From the NCBI GenBank assembly GCA_900104855.1, contig FNSS01000001.1, positions 6,323,501-6,387,500 on the forward strand: 64,000 nt of DNA, in the 5' to 3' direction. Below the pieces are notes generated by a model. That model was not told the origin of the DNA. It saw only the letters and a program-made list of their open reading frames with translations, and searched no databases. Origin of the DNA: Rhizobiales bacterium GAS188. GTDB lineage: Bacteria; Pseudomonadota; Alphaproteobacteria; Rhizobiales; Beijerinckiaceae. A program made the translations under genes and the position numbers. Below, in pieces: positions 17,268-26,732 of the stretch (the stretch's first letter is position 1; every line of letters begins with the position of its first letter).

Positions 17268-18011
17268 ATGGTTGAGGACGGCGCTTTTCCGCGCCTCAAG
17301 GTCGAGCCGCTGCATGTGATTGCGGGCTTGCGCCGGCTCGCCTGCGACGCCATCAAGCGCGCCATCACCGAAATGGATATTTATGGCCGCGCGGGCGAGA
17401 TCCGGCTCGACGAGCGCCAGCTCTCCCAGGATCTCGGCGTCAGCCGCACGCCGATCCGCGAGGCGCTGAGCGTGCTCGAGCAGGAGGGATTCGTGCGCGC
17501 CGTGCCGCGCCGCGGCATCTATGTGGTGCGCAAAACGAAGCGCGAAGTGATCGAGATGATCACGGTCTGGGCCGCGATCGAGAGCCTCGCGGCGCGCTTC
17601 GCGGCCGTGCGCGCCAGCGAAGCCGAGCTCAAGGAGCTGCGCACCCTGTTCGCGGAGTTCGAGGAGAACCCGGCGGACCATATTGGCGAATATTCTCAAG
17701 CCAATATGGCGTTCCACAAGGCCATTATCCGCATGGGCGGATGCGAGCTGATGAGCGAGCTCACCGATCAGCTGTTCATCCATATGCGCGCCGTGCGCGC
17801 CGTGACCATGCGCCAGGACAATCGGGCGCAGCGCTCGATCGTCGATCACATGAACATCATCGCGGCGCTGGAGCGCCGCGACGCCGATCTCGCCGAGCGC
17901 CTGGTGCGCGAGCACACGCTCGGCTTGGCCGCGCATGTCGAACGCCATGGCGAGTTCCTCGACGATCTGCAGCCGGGATCCGACGAGGTGAAGCGGCCGC
18001 GATTCGGATAG
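17268..18011 (+). CDS. GntR-family regulator, FadR/FCD subfamily
   Basis: A 247-residue transcription factor. The N-terminal winged helix-turn-helix has the GntR signature LSQDLGVSRTPIREALSVLE and the wing AVPRRGIYVVR. The C-terminal FCD domain (about residues 95-225) has the metal-ligand histidines in NMAFHKAIIRMGG and REHTLGLAAHVERHG. Such regulators respond to small carboxylates or acyl compounds. It is 128 bp upstream of, and on the same strand as, the ThDP enzyme and FRC genes, so it probably controls this oxalate-related module. Effector not identifiable from sequence. Confidence 0.9.
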   Translation: MVEDGAFPRLKVEPLHVIAGLRRLACDAIKRAITEMDIYGRAGEIRLDERQLSQDLGVSRTPIREALSVLEQEGFVRAVPRRGIYVVRKTKREVIEMITVWAAIESLAARFAAVRASEAELKELRTLFAEFEENPADHIGEYSQANMAFHKAIIRMGGCELMSELTDQLFIHMRAVRAVTMRQDNRAQRSIVDHMNIIAALERRDADLAERLVREHTLGLAAHVERHGEFLDDLQPGSDEVKRPRFG

Positions 18012-18139
18012 CCGCGTGGCCGAACTGCGCGCTCGAGGCCGCGCGCTCGAGGCCAAGCCTTCGACTGACGACCGCCTTCGAATGACGAACGCCTGTCCGG
18101 GCCGACGCCCGCGCCCGGCGAATGAACAAGGAGATCATC

Positions 18140-19915
18140 ATGCCGACGACCGCAGCGCAGAAGGCGACGCAGCCCCAACCCGCAAAAGCCGCGACCAGCA
18201 CAGCCGAGGATACGCTGAAGCAGAAGAGCCGCGAGGCGGGTGTCGTCTCGGGCGGCCATCTCGTCGCCAAGGCGCTGAAGGCCGAGGGCGTCGACACCAT
18301 CTTCACTCTCTGCGGCGGCCATATCATCGACATCTATGACGGCTGCCTCGACGAGGGCATCCGCATCGTCGATGTGCGTCATGAGCAGACCGCCGCGCAT
18401 GCGGCCGACGGCTATGCGCGCCAGACCGGCAAGCTCGGCTGCGTCGTCACCACGGCCGGCCCCGGCTGCACCAACGCGGTCACCGGCATCGCCACCGCCT
18501 TCCGCTCGGAAAGCCCGGTGCTGCATATCGGCGGCCAGAGCGCCCTCAACCAATGGAAGATGGGCGGGCTGCAGGATCTTCCCCATGTCGACTTGATGAA
18601 GCCGATCACCAAATTCGCCTCGACCGTGATGTCGACCGAACGGGTCGCCGACATGATCTCGATGGCGGCGCGCGAATGCTTCGCCGGCGCTTATGGGCCG
18701 AGCTATCTCGAGATCCCGCGCGACGTGCTCGACCGCGAGATCGACGCCACCAAGGCGGTGCTGCCGAAGCCCGGCCATTATCGCGCCTCGACCAAGTCGA
18801 TCGGCGATCCGCGCGACATCGAGAGGCTTGCCGACATCCTGGTGAATGCCGAGCGTCCGGCGATCCTGCTCGGCCAGCAGGTATGGGCGGCGCGCGGCCA
18901 TGAGGAGGCGATCGCGCTTCTGCGCGGCCTCGACATTCCAGGCTACTTCAATGGCGCGAGCCGTGGCCTGCTGCCGCCGGGCGATCCGCATCATTTCGAC
19001 CGCACCCGTTCGCTCGCCTTCGGCAAGGCGGACGTCATCGTGATCGTCGGCACGCCCTTCGATTTTCGCATGGGCTACGGTAAGCGCATCAGCGTGCCGA
19101 CGCTCGTCCAGATCGATCTCGACTACCGGACGGTGGGCAAGAACCGCGACGTGACGCTCGGCATCGCCGGAGACCCGGGCGCGGTGCTCGGCGCCGTCCT
19201 GCAGGCGGCTTCCGGGCGGCTGAAGGCCGATAAGCGCCAGGCGCGAAGGCAATGGATGAAGCAGCTGCAGGAGGCCGAGGAGGTCGCGACCGAGAAGCTG
19301 ATGCCGATCTTCACTTCGGATCAGTCGCCGATCCATCCCTATCGCGTAGCCTATGAGATCAACGAGTTCCTCACCGACGACACCATCTATATCGGCGATG
19401 GCGGAGACGTGGTGACGATCTCGGCGCAGGCGGTGCGCCCGCGCGGCCCCGGCAACTGGATGGATCCGGGCGCGCTTGGCTCGCTCGGCGTCGGCACCGG
19501 CTTTGCCATGGCGGCGAAGCTCGCCCATCCGAAGAAGGAGGTGCTCTGCTATTACGGCGACGGCTCCTTCGGCATGACCGCCTTCGACATGGAGACCGCC
19601 GATCGTTTCGGCGCGCCCTATATCGCGGTCATCGGCAACAACTCCGCGATGAACCAGATCCGCTACGGGCAGATGGCCAAATACGGCCCCCAACGCGGCA
19701 ATATCGGCAACAAGCTCGGCGACATGGCCTTCTCGATCTTCCCGCAGATGTGGGGCGGGTGGGGGGTCGAGGTGCGCGAGGCGAAGAAGATCGCGCCTGC
19801 CTTGCGCAAGGCGCGCGAGCAGGTCGCCAAGACCGGCAAATCGGCGGTGGTCAATATCTGGGTCGACCCGAACGAATACGCGCCGGGGACCAAGAATCAG
19901 ACAATGTACAAGTGA
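18140..19915 (+). CDS. ThDP-dependent enzyme, probable oxalyl-CoA decarboxylase or 2-hydroxyacyl-CoA lyase
   Basis: A 591-residue thiamine-diphosphate enzyme with the three-domain layout of the acetolactate synthase group. I use ATG 18140, with AAGGAG 6 bp upstream. The catalytic glutamate that activates ThDP lies in [16 protein letters not shown], the PYR domain has [17 protein letters not shown], and the metal/ThDP motif is [20 protein letters not shown] with the matching NN (VIGNNSAMN). The first 35 residues are an unusual polar Ala/Lys/Gln stretch. Its gene touches frc (TGATG overlap with an upstream ATG), so oxalyl-CoA decarboxylation to formyl-CoA is likely; generic annotation would call it acetolactate-synthase-like, and specificity is inferred from context. 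Confidence 0.8.
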   Translation: MPTTAAQKATQPQPAKAATSTAEDTLKQKSREAGVVSGGHLVAKALKAEGVDTIFTLCGGHIIDIYDGCLDEGIRIVDVRHEQTAAHAADGYARQTGKLGCVVTTAGPGCTNAVTGIATAFRSESPVLHIGGQSALNQWKMGGLQDLPHVDLMKPITKFASTVMSTERVADMISMAARECFAGAYGPSYLEIPRDVLDREIDATKAVLPKPGHYRASTKSIGDPRDIERLADILVNAERPAILLGQQVWAARGHEEAIALLRGLDIPGYFNGASRGLLPPGDPHHFDRTRSLAFGKADVIVIVGTPFDFRMGYGKRISVPTLVQIDLDYRTVGKNRDVTLGIAGDPGAVLGAVLQAASGRLKADKRQARRQWMKQLQEAEEVATEKLMPIFTSDQSPIHPYRVAYEINEFLTDDTIYIGDGGDVVTISAQAVRPRGPGNWMDPGALGSLGVGTGFAMAAKLAHPKKEVLCYYGDGSFGMTAFDMETADRFGAPYIAVIGNNSAMNQIRYGQMAKYGPQRGNIGNKLGDMAFSIFPQMWGGWGVEVREAKKIAPALRKAREQVAKTGKSAVVNIWVDPNEYAPGTKNQTMYK

Positions 19916-19932
19916 TGGCCGGAGAGAAAATC

Positions 19933-21621
19933 ATGGCGAAGCAAGTGAAGATCGCGCGCGCCGGGGCGGGCGCCAAGAATATCTCGAGAAAGACTGTCTC
20001 GAGCAAGAATATCTCGAGCAAGACCGCTGCGACCGGGAAAGTTGCTGCCAGGAAGGCCGCATCGAAGAGGCCGGCCGCCAAGAAGGCCATCGTCAAGAAG
20101 GCCGTCGTCAAGAAGGCGCCGGCCGCCAAGAATTCTGCGATGAAGAAAGCTACTGTCGGGAAGCCTGCAGTCGCGGCGCGGAACGTCCGGAAGCCTTTGG
20201 CCAAGAAGCCTGTCGGCCAGCGCGCTGCAAGCAAGGTCACGGCCAAAGCCAAGGTCGCAGCCAAAGCCAAGATCGCACCCAAAGCAAAGGCGAAATCCGT
20301 CGCTTCAGCGATCCGCAAGCCGTCGAACAAGCCTTGGGGCGGGGCCGGCAAGGCGCTCGACGGGGTGCGCATCCTCGACTTCACCCATGTGCAATCCGGC
20401 CCGACCTGCACGCAGTTGCTCGCCTGGTTCGGCGCGGACGTGATCAAGGTCGAGCGGCCCGGTGTCGGCGACATCACGCGCGGCCAGCTGCGCGACGTCC
20501 CGAATGTGGACAGCCTCTATTTCACGATGCTGAACCACAATAAGCGCTCGATCACCATCGATTCCAAGCATCCGCAAGGCAAGGCGGTGCTCGATGAGCT
20601 GGTGAAATCCTGCGATGTGCTGGTCGAGAATTTCGCGCCGGGCGCGCTCGACCGCATGGGGCTCACCTGGGAGCATATCCACAAGCTCAATCCGCGCATG
20701 ATCGTGGCCTCCGTCAAGGGCTTTGGGCCGGGGCCTTACGAGGATTGCAAGGTCTATGAGAACGTGGCGCAATGCGCCGGCGGGGCGGCCTCGACCACGG
20801 GCTTCCTGGACGGCCCCCCGCTCGTCACGGGCGCCCAGATCGGCGATAGCGGCACCGGGCTGAATCTCGCGCTGGGCATCGTCTGTGCTCTCTATCAGCG
20901 CAATCGCACGGGCCGCGGCCAGAAGGTGCTGGCGGCCATGCAGGACGGCGTCCTCAATCTGTGCCGGGTGAAGCTGCGCGACCAGCAGCGCCTCGCGCAT
21001 GGCCCGCTCAAGGAATACAGCCAGTACGGCCAGGACATCGGCTTCGGCGAGGCGACGCCGCGTGCGGGCAATGATTCCGGCGGCGGCCAGCCGGGCTGGA
21101 TCTTGAAATGCAAGGGCTGGGAGAGCGATCCCAACGCCTATATCTACTTCATCACCCAGGCGCCGGTCTGGGAGAAGATTTGCGACGTGATCGGCAAGCC
21201 CGAATGGAAGACCGATCCCGATTACGCCAAGCCGGCGGCGCGCCTGCCGCGGCTGAAGCATATCTTCGACACCATCGAGCAATGGACCATGACCAAGACC
21301 AAGTTCGAGGCCATGGACCTCCTCAACACATACGACATCCCCTGCGGGCCGATCTTGTCGATGAAGGAGATCGCCGAGGAGGAATCGCTGCGCAAGACCG
21401 GCACCGTGGTCGAGGTCGATCACCCGACGCGGGGCAAATATCTGACGGTCGGCAACCCGGTCAAAATGTCGGATTCGATCAGCGAGGTGAAGCGCTCGCC
21501 GCTGCTCGGCGAGCACACCGACGAGATCTTGCGCAGCGTCCTGAAATTCGACCGGCGCCGCATCGCCGAGGTGCTGCAATCGGGCGCGCTCGGCGAGCCC
21601 TTGGCGCTTGCGGCCGAGTAG
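19933..21621 (+). CDS. frc: Formyl-CoA:oxalate CoA-transferase with Lys/Ala-rich N-terminal tail
   Basis: The 562-residue protein transfers CoA from formyl-CoA to oxalate. ATG 19933 has GGAGAG 6 bp upstream. Residues 1-130 are a low-complexity tail of Lys, Ala, Ser and Val (for example [19 protein letters not shown]), like histone H1 or AlgP tails. The enzyme proper begins [20 protein letters not shown] and matches the class III CoA-transferase FRC throughout: [16 protein letters not shown], the segment [15 protein letters not shown], the catalytic Asp in [20 protein letters not shown], the [19 protein letters not shown] loop, and [16 protein letters not shown] enzymes are normally about 430 residues, so the tail is extra. 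It is cotranscribed with the ThDP enzyme. Confidence 0.9.
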   Translation: MAKQVKIARAGAGAKNISRKTVSSKNISSKTAATGKVAARKAASKRPAAKKAIVKKAVVKKAPAAKNSAMKKATVGKPAVAARNVRKPLAKKPVGQRAASKVTAKAKVAAKAKIAPKAKAKSVASAIRKPSNKPWGGAGKALDGVRILDFTHVQSGPTCTQLLAWFGADVIKVERPGVGDITRGQLRDVPNVDSLYFTMLNHNKRSITIDSKHPQGKAVLDELVKSCDVLVENFAPGALDRMGLTWEHIHKLNPRMIVASVKGFGPGPYEDCKVYENVAQCAGGAASTTGFLDGPPLVTGAQIGDSGTGLNLALGIVCALYQRNRTGRGQKVLAAMQDGVLNLCRVKLRDQQRLAHGPLKEYSQYGQDIGFGEATPRAGNDSGGGQPGWILKCKGWESDPNAYIYFITQAPVWEKICDVIGKPEWKTDPDYAKPAARLPRLKHIFDTIEQWTMTKTKFEAMDLLNTYDIPCGPILSMKEIAEEESLRKTGTVVEVDHPTRGKYLTVGNPVKMSDSISEVKRSPLLGEHTDEILRSVLKFDRRRIAEVLQSGALGEPLALAAE

Positions 21622-21658
21622 GGCCGCACCTGCTGTGCCTCAGTTTTGAACATCCGCT

Positions 21659-21827
21659 TTCGTCATGGCCGGGCTTGTCCCGGCCATCCACGTCTTTCTT
21701 CGACCCAGCGCCCGGCGGAGTCACCTTTCGGGTTCAAACGAACCACCACACCCATCCTCCGGTCATCCGCCACTGCCCCAAAGGCCCGCAAGGCGTGGAT
21801 GGCCGGGACAAGCCCGGCCATGACGAA
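21659..21827. repeat. Pair of inverted 34-bp REP-like elements
   Basis: Positions 21659-21692 and 21794-21827 are perfect reverse complements, 101 bp apart. Each contains its own hairpin, ATGGCCGGG pairing with CCCGGCCAT across a 5-nt loop (21665-21687 and 21799-21821). The same core recurs at 24842-24980. The rest of the 391-bp gap between frc and the transporter holds no gene; GGGGGAAG just before 22013 is the transporter ribosome binding site. Confidence 0.85.
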
Positions 21828-22012
21828 GTGAGGGCTCGGGAGCGGACCTCTCCCCGCAAGCGGAGCGAGGTAAGCGGCTGAGATATGACTGGCGGAGGCG
21901 CCTTCTTGATTAGGCGGATAAGAACTGCGATTGATTCGTCTTAGAGCCTGAGCCGAAGCGCGCCCGCAGAGGCGCGTCGATACAAAACACATCGCAATCG
22001 GGGGAAGCGCAC

Positions 22013-23305
22013 ATGTCCTCGCAACCGAATACGGCCGCAAAGCCTTCCGCGAACCGGGTCTGGCAACTGGTCATCGGCATCGTCTGCATGGCCCTGATCG
22101 CCAACCTGCAATATGGCTGGACGCTCTTCGTCGGCCCGATCCAGAAGGCGCATGGTTGGAAGGCGGCCGAGATCCAGCTCGGCTTCACGATCTTCGTTGC
22201 GCTCGAGACCTGGCTCACTCCGGTTCAGGGCTGGATCGTCGATAGTCTCGGCATGCGCGGGCCGAGGCTGATGGTGGCCTTCGGCGGTATCCTGGTCGGC
22301 ATCGGCTGGGCGCTCAATTCCGTGGCCGATCAATTGTGGATTCTCTACCTCGCGGCCATCTTGTCGGGCATCGGGGCGGGCGGCATCTATGCGACCTGCG
22401 TCGGCAATGCGGTGAAATGGTTTCCAGACCGGCGCGGCCTTGCGGTCGGTCTGACAGCTGCGGGCTTCGGTGCCGGAGCGGCCGTGACCGTGATCCCGAT
22501 CCAGATACTGATCGCCGCCAAAGGCTATGAGGCGACCTTCCTGATCTTCGCGATCGGGCAAGGCGCGATCGTCTTCATCCTCGCCTGGCTGCTGCGCCCG
22601 CCGCTGCCGGGCGAGGTCCCGGCCGCGCCGTCGGCGAGACTGCAGCAATCGGCGCGCAGCTTCGAGCCGCGCGAGGTCCTGGCGAGCCCGATCTTCTGGC
22701 TGCTTTACGTCATGTTCGTCGCAGTCTCCAGCAGCGGGCTGATGGCGACCGCGCAGGTCGCCCTGATCGCCACGAGCTACCACGTCGCCGACAGCGTGCT
22801 CTTCCTGGGGGCGACGACGCTCACCGTCGCCGTCATCTTCGACAGCATCATGAACGGCGCCGCACGTCCCTTCTTCGGCTGGGTCTCGGACCGGATCGGG
22901 CGCGAATACACCATGGCCATCGCCTTCGGCCTCGGTGGGGTGGCCTATTGGCTGCTGGGCGCGCTCGGTACCACCCCGTGGGCCTTTGTACTGTTTGCCG
23001 GGCTGATCTTCTTCACCTGGGGTGAGATCTTCAGCTTGTTCCCCTCGACCTGCACCGACACCTTCGGCCCGAAATTCGCCACTGCGAATACCAGCCTGCT
23101 CTATACCGCCAAGGGCGTATCGGCCTTACTGGTGCCGCTCGCCAATGTCTGGCAGAGCGCCACAGGGAGCTGGCACGGCGTGTTCGTAGCGGCAGCGCTC
23201 GTCAATTTCGTGGTCGTGCTGCTCGCGCTGTTCGTGCTCAAGCCGATGCGCGCCGGCGCGCTCCGCGAGAGCAAGCTGGCGAGCCTGCGCGGGGCCGCGG
23301 AGTAG
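22013..23305 (+). CDS. MFS transporter, OxlT-like oxalate/formate antiporter
   Basis: A 430-residue membrane protein with about twelve hydrophobic helices and MFS motifs: the first-half start WQLVIGIVCMALIANLQYGW and TLFVGPIQKAHGW, DRRGLAVGLTAAGFGAGAAV between helices, and the second-half SDRIGREYTM. The first helices match the OxlT subfamily. The second half holds the arginine segment NGAARPFFGWVSDRIG and TAKGVSALLVPLANVW, where OxlT uses Arg272 and Lys355 to bind oxalate; these look conserved but I could not align them formally. The position behind a probable oxalate decarboxylation pair supports oxalate/formate exchange across the inner membrane. Confidence 0.87.
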   Translation: MSSQPNTAAKPSANRVWQLVIGIVCMALIANLQYGWTLFVGPIQKAHGWKAAEIQLGFTIFVALETWLTPVQGWIVDSLGMRGPRLMVAFGGILVGIGWALNSVADQLWILYLAAILSGIGAGGIYATCVGNAVKWFPDRRGLAVGLTAAGFGAGAAVTVIPIQILIAAKGYEATFLIFAIGQGAIVFILAWLLRPPLPGEVPAAPSARLQQSARSFEPREVLASPIFWLLYVMFVAVSSSGLMATAQVALIATSYHVADSVLFLGATTLTVAVIFDSIMNGAARPFFGWVSDRIGREYTMAIAFGLGGVAYWLLGALGTTPWAFVLFAGLIFFTWGEIFSLFPSTCTDTFGPKFATANTSLLYTAKGVSALLVPLANVWQSATGSWHGVFVAAALVNFVVVLLALFVLKPMRAGALRESKLASLRGAAE

Positions 23306-23320
23306 ACCGGAAATCGGACC

Positions 23321-23413
23321 GCCGGCTTCCAGCCGGCAACCGGACGGGACTACGCGACGCCCGGACCTTGCGGAGCGGCAAAACCCGCTTCGAGGGGCCG
23401 GCTGGAAGCCGGC
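23321..23413. repeat. Inverted copies of a short palindromic element
   Basis: GCCGGCTTCCAGCCGGC at 23321-23337 is a 6-bp-stem hairpin, and its reverse complement lies at 23397-23413. A degenerate third copy (GGCTTTCAGCCGGCAACC) is near 23438-23455. They fill the gap between the MFS gene and the convergent acyltransferase gene. Confidence 0.75.
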
Positions 23414-23458
23414 GTTCCGAGGCGATTGGACCGCCGCGGCTTTCAGCCGGCAACCCGT

Positions 23459-24421
23459 TCAACCCCAGCGGCGATGCACCCACATCCATTCGCCCGGGCG
23501 CTCGCGCACCCAGCTCTCGAAGCAGCTCTGCACCAGCGCGGTCGTGGCGCGCACATTCTCCTCGCGCGTCGCGTGCTCCCGAATGGCCGTGAGCACCCGC
23601 CAGTCGAATTGGAAATGCGAATTCGGCAGGCGCAAGGTGCGCACAGCGAGGATCGGCAATTCATGCCCGACCGACAGCAGTGCCGGAAACGAGGTCGACG
23701 GCGCCGGCCGGCCGAAGAACGGCACCTCGATGCCGCGTGCCTCGCGCAGATCCGACATCATGGCGACAACGACGCCTTCGCGCATCAACTTGATGAAACG
23801 GCGCGGCGTGTCGCGCGATTTGGTCAAAAGCGCCGCCGGATAGAGCGGCTCGCGCAGCCGCGTCACATAGGCATCGACATAAGGGTTCTTGATCGCCTGA
23901 TAGATGCCCGCGATCCGCAAGCCCGCCCGCAAGGGGCCGAGCGCGGCGAGCTCCCAATTGGCACTGTGCATCGAGACGATGACGAAGCGCGGATTGCGGG
24001 CGATGAAGTCCTGAAGCTCGGCCTCCCGCGTCATCTCATAGCGACGCTTGTCGTCGATGAAATCCCTGAGATGGAAGGTCTCGGCGAAGACGCGTCCGAG
24101 ATTCTCCCACATTTCGGCATGGATCGCCTCGCGCTGCGCCTCGCTCAGCTCCGGCAGCGCCTGGGCGATCTGCTCCAGGGCGCGCCGGCGGCGGCGGTTG
24201 AAGCGGCCGAGCTGGCGCCAGCTCCAGCCCGACCATCTGGCGCAGAGCTCGAGCGGCAAGGCGGTGGCGATGGCGGCGACGCACCAAAAGACGCCATATT
24301 CCACGCGGTAGCGCAGCCGGCGCAGCTTTGGGCCCGCCATCGGCGAGCCGCTGACGGGGGAAGCCGCCGCGGGCGAGGAGCCGCTCTGGGGCGGGATAGC
24401 GGGATCGGACACCTGACTCAT
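23459..24421 (-). CDS. Lipid A lauroyl acyltransferase (LpxL/HtrB family)
   Basis: A 320-residue inner-membrane acyltransferase that adds a secondary acyl chain to the lipid A precursor. After a Ser/Pro-rich start and one membrane helix (EYGVFWCVAAIATALPLELC) comes the family core: the HxxxxE catalytic box in VIVSMHSANWELAALGPLRA, then AIKNPYVDAYVTRLRE, and MMSDLREARGIEVPFFGRPA. The ending RERPGEWMWVHRRW matches LpxL. The start is taken at ATG 24421 because the longer frame (to 24520) adds an unrelated Arg-rich stretch. No clear ribosome binding site was seen. Confidence 0.9.
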   Translation of the reverse strand: MSQVSDPAIPPQSGSSPAAASPVSGSPMAGPKLRRLRYRVEYGVFWCVAAIATALPLELCARWSGWSWRQLGRFNRRRRRALEQIAQALPELSEAQREAIHAEMWENLGRVFAETFHLRDFIDDKRRYEMTREAELQDFIARNPRFVIVSMHSANWELAALGPLRAGLRIAGIYQAIKNPYVDAYVTRLREPLYPAALLTKSRDTPRRFIKLMREGVVVAMMSDLREARGIEVPFFGRPAPSTSFPALLSVGHELPILAVRTLRLPNSHFQFDWRVLTAIREHATREENVRATTALVQSCFESWVRERPGEWMWVHRRWG

Positions 24422-25094
24422 GAATGTGACGTGGAAGGCTCTACCGTCTCGGAGTTGTTTAGTCTTGCTTGAAGATCGTTCAGTCTCGCGGCTCGCGCGC
24501 CTTGGAACTCGCGGTGGCACCGCAAGCGCTCAATCGCATCGGCCGAAACGCTGAAAGGCAATCTCCAGGCCGACATGGCAAGACATGCGCTTGCGCGCAA
24601 GCCTTATTTCACCTCGGCCACAATCCTGACCGACGGCAGGCTGCGGTCGCCGAAATTCGCTTCAGACTGGCAAGATCTGGTTCTATTTCAGGTGTTTGGA
24701 GAGGAAACTTCGTACGCGAGCCGATACCCTTCACCTCGCCCCGCTGTGAGGAGCCGGATGATGTGCCGCAGCGCCGGTTCGCGCTCGCGCCTCCTTCTCT
24801 CGCAAGCGGCAGGGCTGTCCGGGGAAAGCATCGATCGTAGCATAGGCGTGGATGGCCGGGCCAAGCCCGGCCAAGACGCGCTTGCTATGGCGAGTGCAAT
24901 CAAGATCCGGTGGTCATTTTGCTCAGGCGAATGGACCCATCCACGTCTTGGCCGGGCTTGGCCCGGCCATCCACGCCTATCCGCTGCGAATTCGGGGCCA
25001 TCTGGAGTTGAGCAACTGCCCCAAGTGCAATCAGTTTCGTTTCCCCGGGCAGCCTTGCGCAGGCGGTAGAAGGGATGCGCTCGAATGCCGTTCC
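24422..25094. other. 673-bp intergenic region without a gene
   Basis: No supported gene on either strand, although several frames are open by chance. The region contains the 37-bp inverted repeat pair at 24842-24980. It separates the divergently read end of lexA and the start of the acyltransferase gene (both on the minus strand). Confidence 0.6.
24842..24980. repeat. Pair of inverted 37-bp REP-like elements
   Basis: Positions 24842-24878 and 24944-24980 are perfect reverse complements separated by 65 bp. Each holds ATGGCCGGG-CCAAG-CCCGGCCA, the same core as the pair at 21659-21827 with two substitutions. Together these four copies define a small repeat family. Confidence 0.85.
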
Positions 25095-25793
25095 TCAGGA
25101 ATAGCGCCTGATGAGGCTGACGAGCTTGCCCTGGATCTGCACGCGGTCGGGGCCGAGGAGGCGCGTCTCGTAGGCGGGATTCGCCGCTTCGAGCGCGATC
25201 GAGGAGCCCTTGCGGCGGAAGCGCTTCAGCGTCGCCTCCTCCTCGTCGATCAGGGCGACGACGATATCGCCGGAATTCGCCGTGTTCTGCTTGCGTACCA
25301 GCACTGTGTCGCCGTCATGGATGCCGGCCTCGATCATCGAATCGCCGCGCACCTCGAGGCCGTAATGCTCGCCCTGGCCGAGAAATTCGCTCGGCACCGC
25401 GATGGTATGGCTGCGCGTCTGGATCGCCTCGATGGGCGTGCCGGCGGCGATCCGCCCCATGATCGGGATCGAGACGCTCGCATGCTTGCGCTCTTCGGGA
25501 CCAGGCGTCTGGCGCACCTTGCCGAGGCTGCCCTCGATGACGTTCGGGCTGAAGCTGCCGCGCTGCCGGGCGAAGCTCGCATCCGGCATCTTCAGCACTT
25601 CGAGCGCGCGCGCCCGGTTCGGCAGGCGCCTGATGAAGCCGCGCTCCTCGAGCGCCAGGATCAGCCGGTGGATTCCCGATTTCGAGCGCAGATCGAGTGC
25701 CTCCTTCATCTCGTCGAAGGAGGGCGGTACGCCGCTCTCCTTGGAGCGCTCATTGATGAATTTGAGAAGTTCGAGTTGCTTGCGAGTGAGCAT
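25095..25793 (-). CDS. lexA: LexA repressor
   Basis: The 232-residue SOS repressor/self-protease. The N-terminal winged helix begins [20 protein letters not shown] and contains [20 protein letters not shown] with the recognition helix. The self-cleavage bond is the Ala-Gly in [11 protein letters not shown]. The catalytic Ser is in [16 protein letters not shown], and the Lys is in a later segment near [17 protein letters not shown]. The C-terminus [10 protein letters not shown] is canonical for alphaproteobacteria. Its own operator lies upstream at 25867-25881. RecA-stimulated self-cleavage should relieve autorepression. Confidence 0.97.
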   Translation of the reverse strand: MLTRKQLELLKFINERSKESGVPPSFDEMKEALDLRSKSGIHRLILALEERGFIRRLPNRARALEVLKMPDASFARQRGSFSPNVIEGSLGKVRQTPGPEERKHASVSIPIMGRIAAGTPIEAIQTRSHTIAVPSEFLGQGEHYGLEVRGDSMIEAGIHDGDTVLVRKQNTANSGDIVVALIDEEEATLKRFRRKGSSIALEAANPAYETRLLGPDRVQIQGKLVSLIRRYS

Positions 25794-25866
25794 GGCAGCG
25801 TCCCTGCTTGAAGCGGATCGGAGTGATTCGAACGTCTCGAAAACAAATCACGAACTCTTTTTACTA

Positions 25867-25881
25867 GTTCTGGCTGTGTTC
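25867..25881. promoter_or_regulatory. LexA operator (SOS box)
   Basis: GTTC-TGGCTGT-GTTC is an exact match to the alphaproteobacterial SOS box GTTC-N7-GTTC. It is 74-88 bp upstream of the lexA start. A weaker array on the other strand, GAAC-N7-AAAC-N7-GAAC, covers 25830-25855 with the same spacing and may be a secondary or older site. Confidence 0.85.
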
Positions 25882-26070
25882 CGCAAGTGGAGCGCGGAAA
25901 TTACAGATGCGAAGCTGCTCATATCGATGGTGATTTTCGCGTTCGCGGAGCGGCAGGAGGCCAAGCCGGACGCGGCCGGGCAAGTTGCCAGGCTGGTCGA
26001 TCGGCGAGCCGGGACGCTCCCGATTTCTGGCGGTTACGGTGACTCTGCACCCATCAGGGGGCCTGCGGCT

Positions 26071-26379
26071 TCATACTTCGCGGCTGTCGAACATCAGCAT
26101 GTCGACGCCGCCGGTCGCGAAAATCTTCACATCCGCCACCGCGGCTTTGGCTTCCGGGCCCGCGAGTGCCTTTTTGAGCGCCGCGAGATCGTCGAAGTGC
26201 AAGGTCGCGATCAAATGATATTGCGAGGGGCCGGCCGGCGTCGCGACGGGACCTTCGCTGACCTCGTATTTTCTCAAGCCCGGGAACTTCTTTGCGAGCG
26301 GAACATGCGTCGCGAAGTAGTGCTTGGAGAAGGCAGTTTCGTCCTTCGGGGTCTTGTACATCACCACCAGCCGGGCCAT
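26071..26379 (-). CDS. EthD-family protein
   Basis: A 102-residue dimeric alpha/beta-barrel (ferredoxin-like) protein of the EthD family. The start is ATG 26379, with GGAGG spaced 6 bp upstream. Features are the start MARLVVMYKTPKDETAFSKH, then YFATHVPLAKKFPGLRKYEV, and HLIATLHFDDLAALKKALAG. EthD was first found with an ethyl-tert-butyl-ether cytochrome P450 system, but most members are uncharacterised. No redox or P450 gene is adjacent. Confidence 0.85.
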   Translation of the reverse strand: MARLVVMYKTPKDETAFSKHYFATHVPLAKKFPGLRKYEVSEGPVATPAGPSQYHLIATLHFDDLAALKKALAGPEAKAAVADVKIFATGGVDMLMFDSREV

Positions 26380-26606
26380 TGCGTTCCTCCCTGTGATCGG
26401 CGTTGCCGAGACGGTCTTGTTCCAATGCCGCATAGAGACGCACAACAGCCGCTCTGTCCATTCCGGATGCCCGGAAAGCGGACGACGCCCCGGCGGACGG
26501 CTAGGCTCGAAGAAAATTTCGCGCGCCGCGAATCCATTTGCCCGTGCGCCGCCTCTTGATGACAGATCGGCCGGATGGCGGCACGACATCAAGAGAGGTG
26601 GATGCG

Positions 26607-26723
26607 ATGGCATTCGACAAGGTTTTGGGCGTCCGTCTGCGGAGCGGCCGTATGGCGACCGGCCTTGCCGCGGCTGCGGCGAGCTCGATTTGCGCGGCGC
26701 GCGGCAACGGCCGACGGGACTAG
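26607..26723 (+). CDS. Possible small peptide
   Basis: A 38-residue frame (MAFDKVLGVRLRSGRMATGL, then an Ala run) preceded by AGAGAGGTGG and lying just before the ECF sigma gene. It has no similarity that I recognise and could be a chance frame in the leader. Confidence 0.25.
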   Translation: MAFDKVLGVRLRSGRMATGLAAAAASSICAARGNGRRD

Positions 26724-26732
26724 GCACAGCTC

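Noticed and set aside
17846..19693. A 615-codon minus-strand frame opposite the ThDP enzyme
   Set aside because: The opposite strand encodes a well-supported enzyme with ThDP motifs; the antisense protein is Arg/His/Asp-rich without domains.
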